Made by a program: the position numbers and the translations under genes. DNA of 64,000 nucleotides from Megalonaias nervosa (lineage: Eukaryota; Mollusca; Bivalvia; Unionida; Unionidae), in contig JAECUM010001789.1 of the NCBI GenBank assembly GCA_016617855.1, forward strand, positions 43,286-107,285, read 5' to 3'. Each line of letters starts with the position of its first letter. The first letter of the stretch is position 1. Positions 1 to 11,782 of the stretch are shown here, one piece after another. The notes beneath the pieces are model-generated. The model was not told the origin of the DNA, ran no database searches, and worked only from the letters and a program-made list of their open reading frames with translations.

Positions 1-892
1 GGAAGTGCAAGGAGAGCATGGAGTTCAGGGTACCGGAAGTAGCAAAGGAGAGAAAGAAGAGGTGGACAGATGAGTAACAGAATCAACACACCGATGGGAA
101 CAACTCCCTCTTAAGAATTTAATTTCATACTAGGATAGTAATTGGCAACTGTAAAGAGGTCCTTGTTTGTATTTGTCAAAACAAATTGCGGTTGAGAAAT
201 CGTCAATGAAATAGTTGAATATGTTGAGATTTTATTAAATTTGTTATACCTTTCTCTTTGAGTCTTTTATACACCTTGACCATCCGCATTGCTGACTGGG
301 GTCTCGGAGCTATTTATATTTTAATTGTCCACCTTCTACAGTGTTAGAAATAGTACTGTAGGAGGCCCATGACAAAGTCATCTCTCTCCATGTTAATTTC
401 CATTAATGATAACTTTATTAATTATACTGAATTCATAATCATTCTTCTTCCAACCTTGTGTAAAATATTGTGATTTAAATTTGCTGCAAGCATCGACTTG
501 AAATTATGGTACCACCTAGATTCTAGAGCATTAATAATCCAGCATTTGTATAATGGTTTTAAGACTGCCCGTGTTCTCTTATATCAGCTTACTATAAGCC
601 AGTGTTCATATAGGTTGCAAGCATCTAGCTCCATTGTACCTTTTGTACTGTCTTCTATTTCTTTCTGTCTCCATCTTCTTGATCAAACTAATCCTGTCTA
701 TACAGGCAGATTTTCTAGAAAACAAATTTCTTTTTCTGGTATGTGCATCTTTAATAATCTTAATGTTTATGTGGAATCATGAGCCGCAGTTGTTCAAATA
801 TGTAAATATTATTCCTGTGCGTTATTTACAGAACTCAAAACTGACACCATTTTTTAAATATGGAAGTTTATGCCAGTCCCATGTGAAATGAT
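1..892. other. No gene seen
   Basis: This AT-rich stretch holds only short open frames without recognisable motifs. I see no repeat, RNA gene or transposon signature in it. It is best treated as unique intergenic or intronic DNA. Confidence 0.5.
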
Positions 893-1230
893 CTTGAACA
901 ATTCATGAACTGGCATAAATTGTTCAAAAATTATTCATGAACTGGGTTCATGAACCATTCATGAAAGTTCATAAAATGGTTCATAAACTATTCATGAATA
1001 TGCATGAACTGAAAATGGTAAATTCATGAAATTTTGAATTCATGAACTGTTCATGAACCAACACTTCACAAACTGTTCTTGAACAGTTCATGAAATATTC
1101 ATGAACTGAATTCATGAACAGTTCATAAAAGTTCACAAATTGTGTCATCATCATTCATGAACATATTCATGAACTATGATGAATAAAGTTTCTCATGAAT
1201 TATTCATGTCTGTTCATGAACAGTTCCTAA
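893..1230. repeat. Cluster of TTCATGAAC palindrome-type repeats
   Basis: The word TTCATGAA, itself a perfect palindrome, recurs with short variable spacers, often as TTCATGAACTG or GTTCATGAAC. Units are irregular rather than a fixed-period tandem array. A second cluster of the same word lies at 3283-3613, about 2 kb away. No coding frame is involved. The function is unknown; it may be a degenerate satellite. Confidence 0.85.
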
Positions 1231-3282
1231 AACAAATATGATTATATGACAAACTCACAAATACCTATTGAAAGATTTCATCCTGAATCATGAAATAACA
1301 TTGGAGGTGGGGTTTTAAAACAGTAAAAAAATGCAACATATTATCTTAAAACGGTATTTAATTTTAGATAAATTTCTAATATGCAACAAAAAACATGTAA
1401 ATTGAAAAGCGATATTCTTTTTTTTTTTACTCTTGGCAACACTTTTTGTATGTTCTGTAATTTTTCTTTGAAAATTTTTCAAGAGATGTTGGGGCAGTTG
1501 TGGTTCAATCAACTGTACAAGCATATTTAACTTTCATTGTCAAGGGACTGTCTTTGGGGTTTCTCCTAACTTTACCAATCTTTTTCCCTGAGATTGACCT
1601 GTTGGATAACTCTTCTTTTGTGAAGATGTTCAGGGCCAAGAATTTAATCAAATCCCACCCATAGTCACTACTGACTTGTCTCCATCTGCAGCTTGAGCTG
1701 TTCCATCCGATTACTGTTTGTATCTTTAACATTGTTTCAGCAGTCACTATTTAATGTCTCTTTCATCTTGGCCATAGGATCCTCCAGTTGTCAAATTTTC
1801 CTCCTTAACCTACAAACTTCATCCTCTAATAATTTTACTTTTCTGCTGTCTGATCTGAAAGAAAGATAAAGTTAGTTAATTACAGATAACCTCTGAACAA
1901 CATTGTCTTCAGCTTTTAGCACATTATTACTTTATTTACTGGAACAATTATGATCCAACTAAAAATTATTTAATCCCTTTACACTTAATACACAACTTAC
2001 TGAGCATTAATATTATTTGGACAATTTTTTCACTGGTTGTATTTTAACTGAAGCTGACTAGCCATAGGTATAGTTACAGGAGTCGGATCTTTTATCAAAA
2101 AAATATAACAAAAATTTTTGACAATATCATTACACCAAATAACCTTATCTATATATGTATATTTTTAGTACAGATACAGTTATTTCGTACTTTCAAACAT
2201 TTTCGCTATTTTCTATTGATAAAATGTCAGATTTTTGTGGTATAGGCCCTAATGTCGCTAATGCATCTACTCCAACTCCACATTACACATATTGCTTCCA
2301 GTTTCATGATGTTGTTTGCATCTGTATTTATGTGTACATTTTGACACATCGACTAGTTTAGTTTTTAGTTTTTGATTTACCAAATTACATCAGATCATTG
2401 AAATAATGATGTCCTGAAACAGAAAATGATACCGAACATCGAAATTCTTATAGTAGATGCAGTACCATGTCTTGTATTGAGATCAAAACGGGTGGGGGGG
2501 GGAGTATGATTTAGATTAAGTAAGCAGAGTAATGTTTAGTGATTTTCAAAAATTCAAAGACCAAGTCTAAATTGGGTCTGAAAAAAATCATTTATCATTA
2601 GTTTGGTTAAAACTAATATGATATATAAAAACCAATAAAATATCCATATGACTTCAACTGAAATAATCATGAATGATCAAGATACTCACCGTAATTTTGA
2701 CAATCCTGGCTGGGTAGGCTTTTCCTCCCAGTTTTGCTCTCACCAAATCATTTCTTTCATATTCTTTATAATCACTTCTCTGCAGTTCTACAAAGAAATG
2801 ATATTGAAAATATTCTCATTTGCCATTCCACAGGAGTTTACATTTTTTGTGCGAGGTTTTTACTTGTTGCATGCATGCTCTATTGTTTGTGGACAAAAGG
2901 AGGCTCAGCTGCTGAAATCTCATGTGTATATGAACCAATTATATCATGTCTTCTTTCACAATCATCCAATCAGGATAATCGTTGTTTACATATTTTGGTT
3001 TTTATGGCAAATTGACAACCGGTGATTGTTAGAGTCAACAGAATATGTAGTTTATGACAGTAATGGATGAAAACGTTTGAACAAAGTCATTGAAAGCTTT
3101 TATAGCAAGTACATTTTGTTCATGCTGGCCAGAAAGTATTTTCCCATATTAATCCAAAACTGCTCAGGTTAAGTACACAAATATTGAATAAAAGATCTCA
3201 ACATTTATACAGTATTCATATAATTTAAGAAAAATTTATTCACCTTTATTTATATTTAACAAATATTGAGAGGAAGTTTGAA
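1231..3282. other. No gene seen between the two TTCATGAAC clusters
   Basis: About 2 kb of AT-rich DNA. The open frames here (for example 2648-3025) have no family motif, and two overlapping frames are open over the same stretch, which suggests chance. A G-rich run (about 2490-2502) is the only compositional feature. Confidence 0.45.
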
Positions 3283-3613
3283 TAATGAATTTTCATGAAC
3301 ATTTTGATGAATACAATGGTATAGAAATGTCATAAACATTTTGAAAGAATATTTTAGTGCATCAAAGTACTTGAATTGTTCATGAACCAAGTTCATGACA
3401 TTTCAGGAACTTTAAAGATATTATAATCGTTCATAAAAGTTCATGAACTTCATGTATGATGCATCAAAATTCATGAAGTGTTCATGAACTTAGTTGTGGA
3501 ACTTTCATGGACATTTGTTTATAAACTCAAATGATAAACTGATCATGAACATTTGAAGAACAGTTCATGCACATTAATGAACAGTTCATGAGTATTCATG
3601 AAGTCATGAATTT
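3283..3613. repeat. Second cluster of TTCATGAAC palindrome-type repeats
   Basis: The same palindromic word as at 893-1230 recurs here with variable spacing, in both forms (TTCATGAAC and GTTCATGAA). Degeneration is stronger than in the first cluster. The two clusters bracket about 2 kb of otherwise unremarkable sequence. Confidence 0.8.
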
Positions 3614-3719
3614 GTTTTCACAGGGGCAATATGTTTGACATGTACTTAATGGGCAGAAAGTTGGTGTTTTTACAAGGACAACACTTCTTTTTCAGTTTCC
3701 TGGAATTGTTTATATTTTC

Positions 3720-4832
3720 ATCTTATGCACAATAGACCATGATATATTACTTCACCGTCTCCAGCATGTATTTGGCATTCATGATACAGCCTTACTATGG
3801 TTCAAGTTCTACTTGGTCAACAGGACACAAATTGTGTCTGCAAATGGAAAACACTCCAGCCTAGTTGATCTATGTTGTGGTGTTCCACAGCGGTCTGTTC
3901 TTGTACCTGTTCTTTTCATTCTATACACTCAGCCACTCTCAAGTGTCATAGATCATCATCCAGTGTCTCACCAATTGTATGCTGATGACACCCAAATATA
4001 CAAATCTAGCCACCCAACTAAAGTTGAAGCTACCATCCAAGGCGTAGAGAGGTGCATTTCCGATGTGAAATCATGGATGACATGTAACAAGCTGCAGATG
4101 AATGATGATAAAACTGAAGCCATTCTGATTACAACACAAAGACTTCCTCATTCATATCCTTTACCTCAGACAATAAATATCAGCAACACCAACATTAAAT
4201 TCACACAGTCAGTGCGAAAGCTAGGTGTTACTCTCGACAGTACTCTCTCATTGCACCAACATGTCATGAATATATGCAAGGCTGCATATCTTGAGCTGAG
4301 ACGCATCAGCTCCATTCACAAGTATTTTTCAGTTGATGCCACTAAAACACTTGTGTGTTCCTTAGTACTTTCAAGACTGGACTATTGTAACTCAATTCTG
4401 TCTGGTTCATCTCAATATCTACTCCAGAAACTTCAAAAAGTTCAAAACACAGCTTCTCGGATCATCCTTAGAGTACCACGATCAGAGCACGCCTCCCCCC
4501 TGCTCTGTACCCTATACTGGCTATCCATTCGATCCAGAATTAAACACAAAATTTGTTCTCTGTGCTATGTTTCACTGACGGGCTGCAGTCCAACATACCT
4601 ATCTGACCTCACCCATGTGTACACACCAGCAAGATACTTACGCTCCTCTTCTGACACTTGTATTCTCATTATTCCCACTATGAAAATGAAATCATATGGA
4701 CAACGTTCTTTTGCATACCAGGGCCCAGCAACATGGAATGAATTGCCCACTGAACTTAGACACAAAGACACAGTGATTTCATTCAAGAGCACTCTTAAAA
4801 CTCACCTATTTCAACTGCAAGAACAGACTTAA
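3720..4832 (+). pseudogene. LINE ORF2 fragment: reverse transcriptase and C-terminal domain
   Basis: The open frame is intact for 339 codons from Met at 3813, but homology starts upstream in the same frame (TIDHDILLHRLQ at about 3732-3767), so this Met is not the native start. Domain B reads GVPQRSVLVP (residues 23-32), where both conserved glycines of the usual GVPQGSVLGP are changed, so the enzyme is probably dead. The catalytic YADD box is at residues 56-59. The C-terminal segment ends with WNELP and SFKSTLKTHLF, typical of CR1/L2-like ORF2 ends. The endonuclease and first half of the RT are missing. Confidence 0.9.
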
Positions 4833-5002
4833 AGACCTAATAATGTTTCCTTACCTTAAATATATACAGCATGTTTTCTGTTTTCTAATTTCGTGGTCTT
4901 TGTTTTTATTTTTGTAATCATATCATTATATATGTTTTTTAAGTGTTGTCAAATGTTGTAAAGCGCTTAGAGCTTCTAAAGATTAGGTGCCATTCAAAGT
5001 CT

Positions 5003-5037
<35 letters not shown>

Positions 5038-5050
5038 GTTATTATTATGC
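3720..5050 (+). mobile_element. 5'-truncated CR1/L2-like LINE with (ATT)n tail
   Basis: The fragment begins inside the reverse-transcriptase palm and runs to a 3' untranslated region containing the word AAGCGCTTAGAGC, then an (ATT)n microsatellite at about 5007-5048. A simple-repeat tail is the usual 3' end of CR1/L2-type non-LTR retrotransposons. The 5' truncation is typical of incomplete target-primed reverse transcription. I could not define target-site duplications. Confidence 0.85.
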
Positions 5051-5280
5051 AGTAGTGCCTCTTTAATCTGACAGGTAAATTCACAACATTTCATCCAAAG
5101 ATGAAACAATAAATGTACACATGCACAGTTTAGTTTTCATTCTACTTACTTAATTGAGAAGCTACAGTCATGTTCAGAGGTTCTTTTTTAATTGGATAAA
5201 ATTAAAATTGTGCCAGAGCAGTTAGCTTGCATGAAAAACTATTATCAAAAAAATAAATAAATAAAAAATATGTTCTCCTT
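5051..5280. other. No gene seen
   Basis: Short unique AT-rich spacer between the CR1/L2-like LINE tail and the DIRS-like element. It contains an A-rich run near 5250 and nothing else I can support. Confidence 0.4.
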
Positions 5281-5718
5281 CAAATATGTTCCCAATCACA
5301 TTAATGGTAGGAAGAAAAACCTACTACCTCTCAAATAATTCTGAAGACAAAGGGGAATAACTATTCTCCATTGCCTCACCTTGCTGCCAATAGATGGTAC
5401 CAGTTTAACCTAATTGGAACATGGTGCAATGGGATACCCGATTTATGAGGAGGATGGGAGGGTAGTAATGTGATCGTTTAAGTATTCTAGGAGAAATAAG
5501 ATTTATTAAAAAATTTGCTTTCTCCTTCCCCAATCATATTAATGTTAGGAGAATAGGCAATAGGCATAGGAAATGTTGAGCATCCAACCTATACTCAAGG
5601 TAACCTCTGAAAGCAGAATATTAGATTCCCCATTTGATGGTTAAAACACTCTCCTAATTGTGAGCATCACAACTGGAGGCAACATGGCTTACATTTGGGA
5701 AGAAGTAATGAGAATTTC

Positions 5719-5937
5719 TTACCACATAACATTTCTGAGCGAATGAAGTGAACACTGTGCTAAGTGCTCATCCTGAGGTTGTGCTGGTGTCATTTGGGTC
5801 ATGTGACTGAGTCTAAAAGATTTCAGGTCAAGACAAGACTCAAAAGAGATTGCTCTTATCTCATGAACTGAGATTTTCATATAGCTACTCTGTTCTAGTA
5901 ATCTGTCAGAGTATGACATGCATATTACCCTCTTCAA
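5719..5937 (-). pseudogene. DIRS tyrosine recombinase C-terminal fragment
   Basis: The frame contains KISVHEIRAISFESC, matching the C-terminal box of DIRS tyrosine recombinases, in which His and Arg of the HxxR motif are catalytic (His at 5863-5865, Arg at 5854-5856). The end of RNase H lies only about 150 bp upstream, far too close for a full recombinase of 250 or more residues. The recombinase N-terminus has therefore been deleted. It is inactive. Confidence 0.7.
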
Positions 5938-6044
5938 TCACTGTGAGATGGCTAGATGAGTTTAAGTCTTGTTTCCTAGGTTTAACTGGGAGAAAGAGGT
6001 GTCTTTGAGCTTCACAATCTGACTTAGACTCAACATAGGTTCAA

Positions 6045-7300
6045 GGGTGTTTGAGAAGATTTGGCCTGGCCTGGATCTTCCTGGATAAATCTATTACTAG
6101 ATCAAGAAGATCATTGATCCAGGATTTGACCTAGTGGATAGGAGCAATTGGAGTAATTTTGCACTTCTGGCCCCTCAATATCTGTATAATCTTGGGAACT
6201 AAGATTGTTGGGGGGGGGTAGCCACAGGTCTGCAGACCCACCCAACTGAGAGAAAGATTGTCAACAGACCAAATATCTGGATCTGGTACTGGCGAAATCA
6301 AGGTAGGTAGTTGTGATTCCACCTGGTTGTAAAAAGGTCACTCATAGGATGCCCCCATAGCTGGCAAAATCTGATGAAAGACCAATGAATAGAGGATCTG
6401 TTCCCTCCTTAACAGAGAATTGGTCAAGACTAAGACTGCTGGGAATTTGTCTTTTCTGGATGTCGATGTTGCCTTGTGTGCACCAACTACAGGATGCCCC
6501 AGCCAGAATATAGTGTTGGGGTGATTTGGTGCCACCCTCTTTGAGAAGGTTTGTCACCACCGCCTTCTTGTCTGACATGATGAGTCACACATTGTGCTGA
6601 AGATGGTCGCTTCAAAATGAAAGGCTTTGAAGATAGCTTTCATCTCCAAGTGATTGATGTGGAGACCTGTATCCTGTGGACCTCACTGGTCGTTGACAGT
6701 GTTAAAGTGTGGTATTAGATGGGTTGCTCAACCACAGGTGCTTTCATTTGTACACACAGTCCTATCCAGGTGTGGCTGTTTAAGAGGCATTCTTATTTGT
6801 GAGCCAACCTTAGTGGCACCAGTGGTTCAGGAATGATACACTCATTACAATAATCCTGTAATTGAGTGTCATGGAAGAGGGATACCCTTGAGAAAGATGG
6901 GTCATCTCCAAATAGCACATTAAGAGGCAATCCAGTTGGATGCTGCTGTGTAGAATAATCTGAAGTTGCAAAAACTCCCTAGTCATGTTTCATTTTGTGT
7001 TGAAAATGGATTCTGCAGGGATGGCAGTTTGGACCACCAAGAGGTGTAGGTGTACCAGGTCGAGGTGAGTGGTAAAATCCATACCCAGATAGTTTTTATG
7101 AACATATGGGATGGATAAAGATAGGACTTCACAATTGATCAGAAAATTTTGATGTAAAAGGGAAATGAGATTGTTCTTTCCTTTTAATAGAATGGAACTG
7201 ATCATATGTTTATGGAGGATGTCATCCAAATACTCTGCTGTGGAAATAAACGAAGTTGTGTGAAACAGGGAATATGATAAAATGGAGTAGTTTCATGAAT
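6045..7300 (-). pseudogene. DIRS reverse transcriptase and RNase H remnant
   Basis: Across several frames on the minus strand one reads the RT catalytic box YLDD (about 7205-7216), then YLGMDFTTHLDLV and MTREFLQL, which are DIRS RT thumb motifs. RNase H remnants follow, with LWGHP, then LISPVPDP and LSLSWVGLQ (6131-6322), ending with SWINDLLDLVIDL near 6100. The same motif chain occurs in DIRS copy D at 44.7-45.4 kb. Stops and frameshifts are frequent, so no protein can be made. Confidence 0.75.
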
Positions 7301-8540
7301 ACCCAATAATTTGTGTTCAAACTGTGAGAGAGTGTGAATCTTATCATAATTTCCTTGGTATGTAAACCACAGGAATTTCTGTAAGGACAGATGAACTGAA
7401 ATGTGAAAGTATATGTTAGATCAAATAGAGATGGCACGTTTGTTCATATGGATGGAGACGAGGAATGATCTTGCTGCCTCCATCTTGAATAACATTGGCC
7501 ATCTAACTAGACAAGGCTTGGAAGAAAATTCTAGAAAAAGTGGATTCAGAATAACTCCACTGCCCACTTCTCGATGAATATCCATATCTCTTGCTATAAA
7601 AGCATGTTCCTTACAAAGTCTGATGGTACTTCTGTCAGTAATAGAGAGAATGAAAGAGTGGGTTTGTAAATGAGAAGCAAAGCTCATCTAAAACAATTGG
7701 ATTGCTTGCTGACAAAAGATAGATCCAATGCAAACAAGAGTAATGCATCTACTAGATAGTGTCTGCAGGCAGTCAGGAAACTGAGTTAATGGCAAGAGAG
7801 ATGTAGGGATAGAGAAACTTGTTGCCTATCCCTTTGATATGACTGTCTCCAATATTGATTAACAGATTTTCGTCATGCGTAGAGTTGGGATTGTGCTGGC
7901 TTTTGGGTTGAGCAGTGAATGATGCCATATCTCCTTGTCTCCAGTCATCACATCATTGAGGGTGAATCGGAGATGATATATAAGGTGTTGGTTGCTGCAC
8001 AGAGAAATGGAGGGGCAGGTCTTGGACTGCCTGTCTCCACAATTCCTCTGTCTTGCCATTGAACAGCAAAGGTGATCTAAAGAGAGATTCACAGGGTCAG
8101 GGTGGGTTATGCATTGTTGGCTTTGACTGCAAGTTGGAGAAAAAAAATTCACCATAGATATCCAGCACAACAATGAAGACATGGTCTCTATATTTCGAAT
8201 GAATTTCAAAGTGATATGCAGAATGTCTTGTCAGACTGAACCAGCACAGTTCTTGTCTAATACTGTGAGATCTGTGAAGAAGGCATTGAAATGGGTCTGT
8301 GAGATTGCAAAGAAATTTGGACTTTAAGATAAAAGGGTTTGGAATTGCCTGGGTCACTAATCTTGGCAGATTGACTTGTTCTTTTTTTTTTTTTTGACTG
8401 GGGGAAAATTTCCAGAATGCAGGAAAATAAGGAAGGGACGACATCCCCATTGTCATAACCAAATGAGGCTTTCCCCTGTATGCTGGTGTGTAAGTGGGGT
8501 GTGTATGTGGCTGAGAGTCTGAATTTGGTAACACTCCATA
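7301..8540 (-). pseudogene. Probable 5' part of DIRS copy A
   Basis: Minus-strand frames here (7421-7687 and 8097-8534, 88 and 145 codons) are unusually long for this region but lack motifs I recognise. They lie immediately upstream of the RT remnant. In DIRS elements a gag-like region and the N-terminus of RT lie here. The assignment rests on position only. Confidence 0.35.
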
Positions 8541-9342
8541 AATTCCTCTACTGTTGCTTTAATGCTATACCTGAGTCCACTCTATTGTGAACTGAGTATG
8601 AAATATCATCAAGTTTGTCCCCAAAATCAGTGTGCAGGCCATCCTAAATGGGATCAAAATTGATATCCGTATACATGTACAGTCCTACCCGTTTATGTCG
8701 ACATCCTCGGGCCTGAGGAAATATTGTCGACATAGGCGGATGTCAAGATAAGTGTTGGGGGTGGTACTGAAAAAAGATACAAGTTAAATTCGTCATTAAG
8801 GGGTGACCTGTCGTCAGTGAGTAGCATTTACACTTTGAGAAACCAAACAATGCAAATTTTGATTACATGAAGACAAAACCAGTGTCAAATACACTTGTAT
8901 ATTGACAAATTACATTTTGGTTACCTTTGTGTAATAAAATCCACAATAAAATATTGCATCGGTCACATCCTGATATGAAAAACATCCACTACGATTATGC
9001 AATGTCGGCATAAGCACATGGTTGCATAGTTGTTATTTACACGCTTGGAGTACATGTACTTAAATTGGCCTAGATTTTGGTCAGTCAATTCCCATCTTAC
9101 TGAGTCTACCAAGGGGATGGGGCTATTCACAGGGAAATGAAAACCTGTCAAAAAGTTGGTTTAAACAGTACGTGTATTTAGTTACAGATGTCATCGTGAA
9201 AAGTACATAAAAGCGAACAAGAGATATGCGGCTGATATGATTAATGAAGGCATAATATTGTATACATTGACACATGCTAATGAGGTATTAAAAGAAAATG
9301 ATTCTTACAATACAATATTGTAACAATGTCTGCTCAATACAT

Positions 9343-9525
9343 TTAAAATTTTTCACAGACATCTTTGCGAGATGCCCCACCCTCAACTTCCTTAACAGCC
9401 AGATATTTAGTTTCCAGAGACTGTACATTTAATCTGCATTTACACTGCCGTTGGTAGCCATCATAAATATAAATAAAGTTAAAAAGGAAACTTTCACAGT
9501 GCAATAAACTTGTTTTAATCACCAA
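9343..9525 (-). pseudogene. Truncated Tigger-like transposase N-terminus (CENP-B-type HTH)
   Basis: The last 24 residues read SLETKYLAVKEVEGG then ASRKDVCEKF and stop. This matches the first DNA-binding helix-turn-helix of Tigger/pogo transposases and CENP-B, which recognises the terminal repeats. The rest of the protein, including the DDE catalytic domain, is absent. The preceding residues of the open frame show no similarity I recognise. No functional product is expected. Confidence 0.7.
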
Positions 9526-9651
9526 TCACTTTGGAAAATGCAAGAATCAGATCAGATTTCATTGCTTTTATTTAAGACGCCGCGAGAGGCCAACTTTATA
9601 GGACCAAACAAAAGCCTGTTTTTTGTTGGTTTTTTTACTGACCGCGACATT

Positions 9652-9908
9652 AAAGCCTGCCGGCAAGATCAACTAATTGTTGAATAAAGTACAGGTCGGA
9701 ACTGGCCACTTGCTGACATAAATGATTAGGCAAGAAAATTAAAGCCTGGCGGCAAGATCAACTAATTGTTGAACAAAGTTTGGGTCGGAACTGGCAGCTG
9801 GTCGACATAAATGATAAGGTGGTAAAATTAAAGCCTGGTGGCAAGATCAACTGATTGTTGAACAAAGAATGGGTCAGAACTGGCAGCTTGTCGACATAAA
9901 TGATTAGA
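9652..9908. repeat. Three tandem 89-bp units inside the Tigger-like element
   Basis: Units begin with GCCTG at 9655, 9744 and 9833, giving a period of 89 bp. Each holds GGCAAGATCAACT, ATTGTTGAA, a GGTCGGAACTGGC-type word and GACATAAATGAT. The last word resembles the terminal-repeat word GTCGACATAA, so subterminal transposase-binding sequence seems to have been amplified. Confidence 0.85.
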
Positions 9909-10462
9909 AAACAAAGGATTTGTTCAAGCTGGGACCAAGGGCTTCTGTCGACATGTACGTTTATTTTTTTTCTCGACGTCGACATAAGCATGACAATTTT
10001 GGTAGTAATAGTAGACCAAGGGACCAGGACTTTGCTTTTTTGTCGAAATAGGCAGCTTGTCGACATAAGTGATGTCAATATAAGTGGGTAGGACTGTAGT
10101 ACATTCCTGAAGGCATATACAAGGTGTAACCTTCATCTATATGACAGTCACAGTACTGACCGAAAGAGTAAGCCATGAGTAAATGGCTAGCCATATCTGC
10201 AGGATATAATTGTCGAACTGATATAGATAGATTGTCAAAATCAAAACATCCAGTATGGGTGTCTGGTGTATGGATTGCAGTGCATATAGCTGTACTGCCA
10301 GAGTATGATAATTATTAGGACAGATGGATCTATCAGTCTGATCCCCAGCAATATGAATGTTCAATCAAATCTGAAGTGTAGCTAGATGGTATGGATCAAA
10401 GATGATTGGATGATATGGTCACTTGCTGAAATGGTATTAAAACTGAGGTGGGGGCTAGACAG

Positions 10463-10800
10463 TATAACTCATTTAAGTCAATATAAACCCCATGCGCTTG
10501 GACTTATAATTCCAAACACCATGCTCAGACGTGCAAGGGGACTTGCAGCACCTGGGCTGCCTCGAACTTGGTAGAAACTACCCTAGAGTGTAAAAATTCT
10601 TGCCTAAAACAGGAAGATGGAAGGATTTAGAAATGGTCATTTAAGTCATTTATAAACCCCATGCACCCAAACTTAAAGGGCCAAAAACCATGCTTAGACA
10701 TGCAGGGGACTTGCACCACCTGGGCTACCTGGAATTGGCAAGGAAACTCCCCCAAAGTATAAACATTTTCCAGATGTAACTGCCCCCTACAAGGATGGCC
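10463..10800. repeat. Two diverged tandem units of about 167 bp
   Basis: TTTAAGTCA followed by ATAAACCCCATGC occurs near 10470 and again near 10640. In both, ACCATGCT.AGACRTGCA.GGGGACTTGCA and CACCTGGGCT follow at matching distances. The unit is non-coding as far as I can see. Confidence 0.8.
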
Positions 10801-11433
10801 AAAAATATCGGTACTCTCAGTTCTTTGATTTTGTATGTGCAAATTGTCAATACTCTCAGTGCTTTGATTTCTCATGTCAGCCCTTATTTTGTGCAGTTTT
10901 CTTTAGAACTGTTGACCATGTATTCTCCAACTGCATGTAGCCGACAATATACACATTTTTTATGTGATACATGAGTTATGAGATTTCTTGCTGGCTTGCA
11001 TACATCAGACACAAATCCTAATGAATAAGGTTCTGAATAAATGTTAGTGGCATTCCAAACAATTTCCAATTCTAAGGTGTTGATGTGCCTGTAATTGCTT
11101 GTAGTCTCTAAAGTACTAATGTACCGATGGCCTGAATTGTAATGATGTGCCAACAGTCTTTTGTTGAATCACAGTAATATAATCCAAAGTTTTCTTGTTT
11201 TTGTATTCACTATAATTCCCAGTTAATGTCTCATTCCTAGAATATTATTGAGCACTTTGTATTTCCAGAGAAGAATAATTTGAACTAAATAATTTCAGCC
11301 CAGATCAAAAACTGAACACAACAAATGATTCTGCCTCAAGATCTTATGGCATGATTAAATAATTTCTAGATGAATAAGATTCTATAAAAAACTAAGACAC
11401 AAAAGAAGAGCCAGGTTGTAGGACAAAAGTTCA
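10801..11433. other. No gene seen
   Basis: AT-rich sequence with short chance frames on the minus strand (for example 10884-11153). A direct repeat of TACTCTCAGT.CTTTGATTT occurs at about 10811 and 10851. Nothing else can be supported. Confidence 0.4.
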
Positions 11434-11443
11434 TTTCCAGAAC

Positions 11444-11772
11444 GACCGCTGTAGTGGCCTAGTGGTTAGAGCATCTGCCTCAGATGCAGGAAGTCATGGG
11501 TTTGAACCCTGGCCAAGTCATACCAAAGATTTATAAAAATGGTAATAGCAGCTGCCTTGCTTGGTGCTCAGCATTAAGATCAAAAGGTTAGGACTAGTCG
11601 GCCTGGTGTCAGGAAAATGTGACTATGTGGGACATGTTGCCACATGTCTGTGGCATGATGCCTCAGTGCTAGACATCACTATAAACAGCAACACATCAGA
11701 CATCATAGCAGTATAACTGAAAGATTGTTAAAGCTATTTAAAAGATCCAAATCACACTCACACACATACGCG
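11444..11772 (+). mobile_element. tRNA-derived SINE with 10-bp target-site duplication
   Basis: The head carries an A box (TGGCCTAGTGG, about 11455) and a B box (GGTTTGAACCC, about 11500) spaced as in a tRNA. A cloverleaf-like anticodon arm TCTGC-CTCAGAT-GCAGG is visible. A tRNA-unrelated body follows and ends near the CA-rich run CACTCACACACA. TTTCCAGAAC flanks it on both sides (11434-11443 and 11773-11782), which marks target-primed insertion. RNA polymerase III would transcribe such a unit if intact. The match of head, body and duplication makes this a full-length copy. Confidence 0.88.
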
Positions 11773-11782
11773 TTTCCAGAAC

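Larger units (their letters stand above)
5281..8540 (-). mobile_element. Decayed DIRS-like retrotransposon, copy A
   Basis: Read on the minus strand, the order is reverse transcriptase, RNase H, then a tyrosine-recombinase C-terminus, which is the DIRS order. A direct repeat lies in its 3' part: CCCAATCACATTAATGGTAGG near 5290-5320 matches CCCAATCATATTAATGTTAGG near 5530-5555, compatible with DIRS-type terminal or internal repeats. All frames are broken by many stops and shifts. The outer limits are approximate. Confidence 0.75.
8680..10096 (-). mobile_element. Tigger/pogo-like DNA transposon
   Basis: The left end (CAGTCCTACCCGTTTATGTC at 8680) and right end (GTGGGTAGGACTG ending at 10096) form inverted repeats of about 28 bp with a few mismatches. 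They are flanked by TA on both sides (8678-8679 and 10097-10098), the target duplication of the Tc1/mariner superfamily. Subterminal GTCGACATAA-type words recur inside, as in Tigger elements. Within it, on the minus strand, is a CENP-B-type helix-turn-helix remnant, which supports the pogo/Tigger branch. At 1,417 bp it is too short for a full transposase of that group, so it is a defective deletion derivative. Confidence 0.85.

Noticed and set aside
11444..11520. A functional tRNA gene (cloverleaf with CAG anticodon-like triplet)
   Set aside because: A leucine tRNA needs a long variable arm, the acceptor stem is not clean, and a SINE body with target duplication follows.
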